A stretch of 51,964 nt of DNA from Burkholderiales bacterium (GTDB lineage Bacteria; Pseudomonadota; Gammaproteobacteria; Burkholderiales; SG8-39), in assembly GCA_017880775.1 (NCBI GenBank), contig JADGRQ010000031.1, positions 1 to 51,964 of the forward strand. Direction: 5' to 3'. Shown piece after piece: positions 48,948-51,964 of the stretch. Numbering within the stretch: position 1 is the stretch's first letter; each line of letters begins with the position of its first letter. The notes beneath the pieces were generated by a model that had not been told where the DNA came from, did not search any database, and worked only from the letters and a program-made list of their open reading frames with translations. The translations under genes were made by a program, and so were the position numbers.

Positions 48948-50219
48948 CTAGCGCTTGATCGCCCATAACGACAGCTCAGGCGCGAATGCGATCAAAATCG
49001 AGACCAGAACCATTGCCAGCACAAACGGCAGGGCATGCTTGGCGATGCGCATAATCGGCTCCCCGGTCAGGCCGGAGACCACAAAAAGATTCAGTCCCAT
49101 CGGCGGGGTGATGAAGCCAAGGCCGAGTGAAGTAATCATGAACACGCAGAAGTGGAACTGGTTCATCCCGATCGCCTGGGAAACCGGATAGAGCAGCGGC
49201 GCCAGGATCACGATATTGGGAGTCGTCTCCATGAACATTCCGGCGATGATGAAAATCAACAACATCATGAAGATCAATGTTGTTTTATCGCTGGTGAAGG
49301 ATGTGAGTCCGCTGACCATGCTCTGGGGCACATCCAGAACCGTAAGCGCCTGGGAAAACAGCATCGCCACGGCAATGATCGGCAAAATGACCCCGCATAC
49401 GCGCGCCGAGGTTCCCAGCATGGCCGGGAAGTCGCTGACGTTGATCGCTTTCTCGCCAAGGCCGACGAGCAGCGCTGTCGCAACCGCCACGGCGGCGGAT
49501 TCGGTGGGCGTGAACAGCCCCGCGTAAATGCCGCCCAGGATGATAAACGGGATCAGGATGGCGAACTTCGCCTCGTAGACCGCCTTCACCCAGCGTGTGA
49601 ACGAAAACGGCTGTTTCGAATTCTCGTAACCGTGGATATTGTTGACAATCACGTTGGTCAACATCACCGCGACCAGCACAATGACGCCGGGCACGGCAGC
49701 GGCGGTGAACAGCGTAGCCGAGGAGATTCCCAGGGACATGCCGATAATGATGTAGGCAATCGAGGGCGGGATCAGGATGCCGGTGCATGCTCCCGACGCC
49801 ACCAGCGCACAGGCATAGGCCATCGGGTAGCCGCGCTTTTCGAGACGGCTCAGGGTTATGCGGCCGATAGCCGCCGCGTCGGCAGCGTCGGAGCCGGAAA
49901 TGCAGGCGAAGAAACCGCATCCCAGGACGGTGGACGTGCCCAGGCCGGAGCGCAGATTGCCGGTGGTCGCTTCGGCGAGGTCGAGCAGTTTGTGCGCCAG
50001 TCCCGAGCGCACCATGACGTCCCCGGTGAGAATGAACAAGGGAATCCCGATCAATTCGAAAGAATTGACCGCCTCGAACAATGCCTCGCCGACGAGCGTG
50101 AACGGCAGCGCATGCGTCATGGCCAGCAACAGGATGGTGCCGAGGCCCACCGATACCCAGAAAGGTACAGCGAGTACCAGCAGAAGCAGCATCAGGCCGA
50201 CTGACAGGGCGATATTCAC
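48948..50219 (-). CDS. TRAP transporter large membrane subunit (DctM-type)
   Basis: A 423-residue multispanning protein of the DctM/ion-transporter superfamily, forming the translocation channel of a sodium-driven TRAP uptake system for organic acids. Typical stretches are GCGFFACISGSDAADAAAIGRITL, GILIPPSIAYIIIGMSLGIS, YAGLFTPTESAAVAV and LGLGFITPPMGLNLFVV. GTG 50219 is chosen: GGGAG precedes it and it gives the usual length; a reading from 50324 would add 35 polar residues overlapping dctQ. Confidence 0.92.
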   Translation of the reverse strand: MNIALSVGLMLLLLVLAVPFWVSVGLGTILLLAMTHALPFTLVGEALFEAVNSFELIGIPLFILTGDVMVRSGLAHKLLDLAEATTGNLRSGLGTSTVLGCGFFACISGSDAADAAAIGRITLSRLEKRGYPMAYACALVASGACTGILIPPSIAYIIIGMSLGISSATLFTAAAVPGVIVLVAVMLTNVIVNNIHGYENSKQPFSFTRWVKAVYEAKFAILIPFIILGGIYAGLFTPTESAAVAVATALLVGLGEKAINVSDFPAMLGTSARVCGVILPIIAVAMLFSQALTVLDVPQSMVSGLTSFTSDKTTLIFMMLLIFIIAGMFMETTPNIVILAPLLYPVSQAIGMNQFHFCVFMITSLGLGFITPPMGLNLFVVSGLTGEPIMRIAKHALPFVLAMVLVSILIAFAPELSLWAIKR

Positions 50220-50277
50220 TTTGACGCTCCCGCTCGCAATGTCGTGCCGGCTAGGCCGGGCTGGCCGAATCGGCAGT

Positions 50278-50793
50278 TCATGCGTCGAACAGGTTCTTGC
50301 CGGCGTGCGCCGGCCGGCCGGCACGGATGTCGCCGATATCGCGGGCCATCGACTGGATCAGCCGAACCGTCATCATGCCGAACCCCAGCGGCACCGCAAG
50401 CTGGAACCAGAACGTGCCGATGCGCAGTCCGGGTGTTACCGAATCGAACCGGAGGGCGCTTGCGACCGAATGCATCGACCAGTAAATCGCGAAACCGGCG
50501 AAGAGCAGTGTCGCAAGGTCGCCGAAGAGGTAGACGTAGCCGCTCCAACGCTTGGGCATCGCGGTAATAAGCGTGTCGAAGCGGATGTGGGCGCGCTCCT
50601 TCACGGCAAAGGAGGCGCCGATCCACCCAAGGTAGATGAAACTGAATCGCGCGACCTCTTCCCCCCAGATCGAAGAGAAGTTGAGCACGAAGCGCCGCAC
50701 CACTTCCATCACGATAACGAAGACGATCATGCAGTAGAACCCGAGCATGAGGTAGCGCTCACCGTTCTGGTTAAGCTTGTTCAGGAATCGCAT
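50278..50793 (-). CDS. TRAP transporter small membrane subunit (DctQ-type)
   Basis: A 171-residue protein with four predicted transmembrane helices. It has the DctQ signature EEVARFSFIYLGWIGASFAVKERAHIRFD. It partners the DctM-type channel in TRAP uptake. It lies between the receptor gene (82 bp upstream) and dctM (58 bp downstream) on the same strand, the usual P-Q-M order. Confidence 0.92.
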   Translation of the reverse strand: MRFLNKLNQNGERYLMLGFYCMIVFVIVMEVVRRFVLNFSSIWGEEVARFSFIYLGWIGASFAVKERAHIRFDTLITAMPKRWSGYVYLFGDLATLLFAGFAIYWSMHSVASALRFDSVTPGLRIGTFWFQLAVPLGFGMMTVRLIQSMARDIGDIRAGRPAHAGKNLFDA

Positions 50794-50838
50794 CGGGGGC
50801 GGTCAGTGTCGAAAAAGATTGTTACGCCAGGGTCGGCA

Positions 50839-50867
50839 GGCGAGCCCGCCGGACCGGCGGGCTCGCC
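50839..50867 (-). other. Strong hairpin between dctP and dctQ
   Basis: GGCGAGCCCGCC (50839-50850) and GGCGGGCTCGCC (50856-50867) form a perfect 12-bp stem with a 5-base loop (GGACC). No T-run follows on the - strand, so it is more likely to protect the dctP message or attenuate than to terminate fully. That would make receptor protein exceed membrane subunits, as in many binding-protein operons. Confidence 0.65.
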
Positions 50868-50875
50868 TTGCGCCA

Positions 50876-51964
50876 CTAGGCGGAAATGTAATCGACCACC
50901 GTGTGCTTGCCCTTGACGTCGGCCGCGCGATTGAGCTTGTCGAAGTTCTCCGTCGATTGCGCCAGCTTGGTCTTGAAACTGTTCCATTCCGGACGCTGCT
51001 GGCCTGCTGCGTCGATCCACAGTTTGCGCTCGGCGGCAGTGGGGTTGTAGAACTGCACGCCGGCCTTTTTCATCTCCTGCATGCTTAGATTGAGCGCCTT
51101 GGGAAGCTGCTCCCAGGTCTGCGCGAGCGTGATCTCACCGGCTTCCTCGAATTGCAGTTGCACCGGTTTGGGCAAGTTCTCGAACCAGGCCAGATTGCAG
51201 GCGAACATCTGGGCATCGGGGACTTGGGACAGCAACGTGACCGACGCCATGAGATCGATGAAGCCGAAAGCCCAGAAGCCGCCGATGGAAATGTCGATAG
51301 CATCGGCAACACCCTGTCGCAGCGCAGTCGGTGTCTCCCCCCAAGCCACCGGCGTCGGATTGCCGCCGGAAAGGCGGTAGATCTGCGCGAGCATTTCCGA
51401 TGCCGGGATGCGCACCTTGACGCCCTGCAGATCGCTGGGCGTTTTGATGATCACGCGACCGGCCGTTGCCGCCGCCTTGACCTTCGACATCGTGCGCGGG
51501 CCGACCGAGTAATAGAAGATCGCCTTGTACCCTTTGGCGTTCACCTTCGGGTTGACTTCGTCATTCCACGCCTTCGACGATGTCAGGTTGGAGAAGCGCT
51601 GGCTCTCACCGCACCAGAACGGAATGTTGATGACGTCGACGATCGGAGCGAAGGGTGAAAAATTCGACAGCGACACTGCCGCGCAATTCACGGTTCCGGT
51701 CTGCACTTTCTGCGCGAGCGCGGGGCCCACCCCGAGTTGTCCGGCCGGGTGAAGGTTGACGTACACCACCCCCTTGGTCGAGTTCTGGATGTTTTCCTTG
51801 AATTGCTCCTGCATGATCGGATAGCCCTGGTAAGAGCCCAGCTTGTACTCGGTCGCCAGGGTCATTTCGATCTTTGCGTTCTTCTTCCTGGCCGCCTCGT
51901 CGGCGGCGGTTTGCGCGACCGCGGACGCCGACCACAGATAGCCTCCGGTGGACGCCAGGATTGC
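50876..51964 (-). CDS. TRAP transporter substrate-binding protein (DctP-type), 5' end outside window
   Basis: 362 codons of a periplasmic TRAP receptor, running off the window end. The visible N-terminal part LASTGGYLWSASAVAQTAAD looks like the end of a signal peptide. The core contains HPAGQLGVGPALAQKVQTGTVNCAAVSLSNFSPFAP and PSDLQGVKVRIPASEMLAQIYRLSGGNPTPVAWGETPTALRQGVADA, where the Arg in VKVRIP is the conserved carboxylate-binding residue of the family. It would feed a carboxylate to the DctQM pair downstream. The start codon lies beyond 51964. Confidence 0.9.
   Translation of the reverse strand, partial: AILASTGGYLWSASAVAQTAADEAARKKNAKIEMTLATEYKLGSYQGYPIMQEQFKENIQNSTKGVVYVNLHPAGQLGVGPALAQKVQTGTVNCAAVSLSNFSPFAPIVDVINIPFWCGESQRFSNLTSSKAWNDEVNPKVNAKGYKAIFYYSVGPRTMSKVKAAATAGRVIIKTPSDLQGVKVRIPASEMLAQIYRLSGGNPTPVAWGETPTALRQGVADAIDISIGGFWAFGFIDLMASVTLLSQVPDAQMFACNLAWFENLPKPVQLQFEEAGEITLAQTWEQLPKALNLSMQEMKKAGVQFYNPTAAERKLWIDAAGQQRPEWNSFKTKLAQSTENFDKLNRAADVKGKHTVVDYISA

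Overview
The window reads as a stretch of high-GC betaproteobacterial (Burkholderiales-like) chromosome. The reasons are the gene order tuf - tRNA-Trp - secE - nusG - rplKAJL - rpoBC, tripartite-tricarboxylate (Bug-type) solute receptors, several CaiB/BaiF CoA-transferases, and a PEP-CTERM protein. No phage, IS transposase, CRISPR array or rRNA is visible.

Layout. 1-12.2 kb: core transcription/translation block (tuf 3' end, tRNA-Trp, secE, nusG, rplK, rplA, an L10-leader RNA, rplJ, rplL, rpoB, rpoC) closed by a bidirectional terminator. 12.2-16.9 kb: a PEP-CTERM surface protein with a sigma-54-type promoter and repeated upstream motif, a small cytochrome c, a class II aldolase, a GNAT acetyltransferase, a quinone reductase, a truncated GST remnant and an SDR. 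16.9-28.3 kb: a forward operon (alpha/beta hydrolase, mandelate-racemase-like enzyme, acyl-CoA ligase) facing a reverse operon (acyl-CoA dehydrogenase, Bug receptor, CaiB, Bug receptor), then a lipase-like lipoprotein, an alpha-methylacyl-CoA racemase with a CaiB stub, and an IclR regulator. 28.5-38.5 kb: SDR, GMC oxidoreductase, AcuI/YhdH-type reductase, and a complete branched-chain-type ABC transporter split into two converging units (receptor-LivH-LivM forward; acyl-CoA ligase-LivG-LivF reverse). 38.6-45.3 kb: SDR, a sulfatase, a two-subunit acyl-CoA dehydrogenase, a CurA-like reductase and a GST, with decayed gene fragments between them. 45.4-52 kb: a reverse-strand alpha/beta hydrolase, lipoyl domain, 2-oxoacid-dehydrogenase-type E1-beta and E1-alpha, and a TRAP transporter (DctM, DctQ, DctP; DctP runs off the end).

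Taken together, the accessory part looks like a carboxylic-acid catabolic region: uptake by Liv, TRAP or TTT receptors, activation by CoA ligases or CoA transferases, stereochemical correction by the racemase, and beta-oxidation-like steps by dehydrogenases and SDRs. The substrates cannot be read from sequence.

The most unusual observations are: (i) a lipoyl domain and an alpha/beta hydrolase lying in one continuous reading frame separated by a single TGA with no ATG or GTG after it, next to E1 genes and without a normal E2; (ii) divergent genes whose start codons are 19 bp apart with overlapping -10 boxes on both strands; (iii) a REP/BIME-like inverted repeat that has overwritten the end of livM behind a zinc-ribbon tail; (iv) an RDD-family gene collapsed to three conserved islands, plus three other gene stubs; (v) a -24/-12 promoter with a repeated 16-bp motif upstream of the PEP-CTERM gene.
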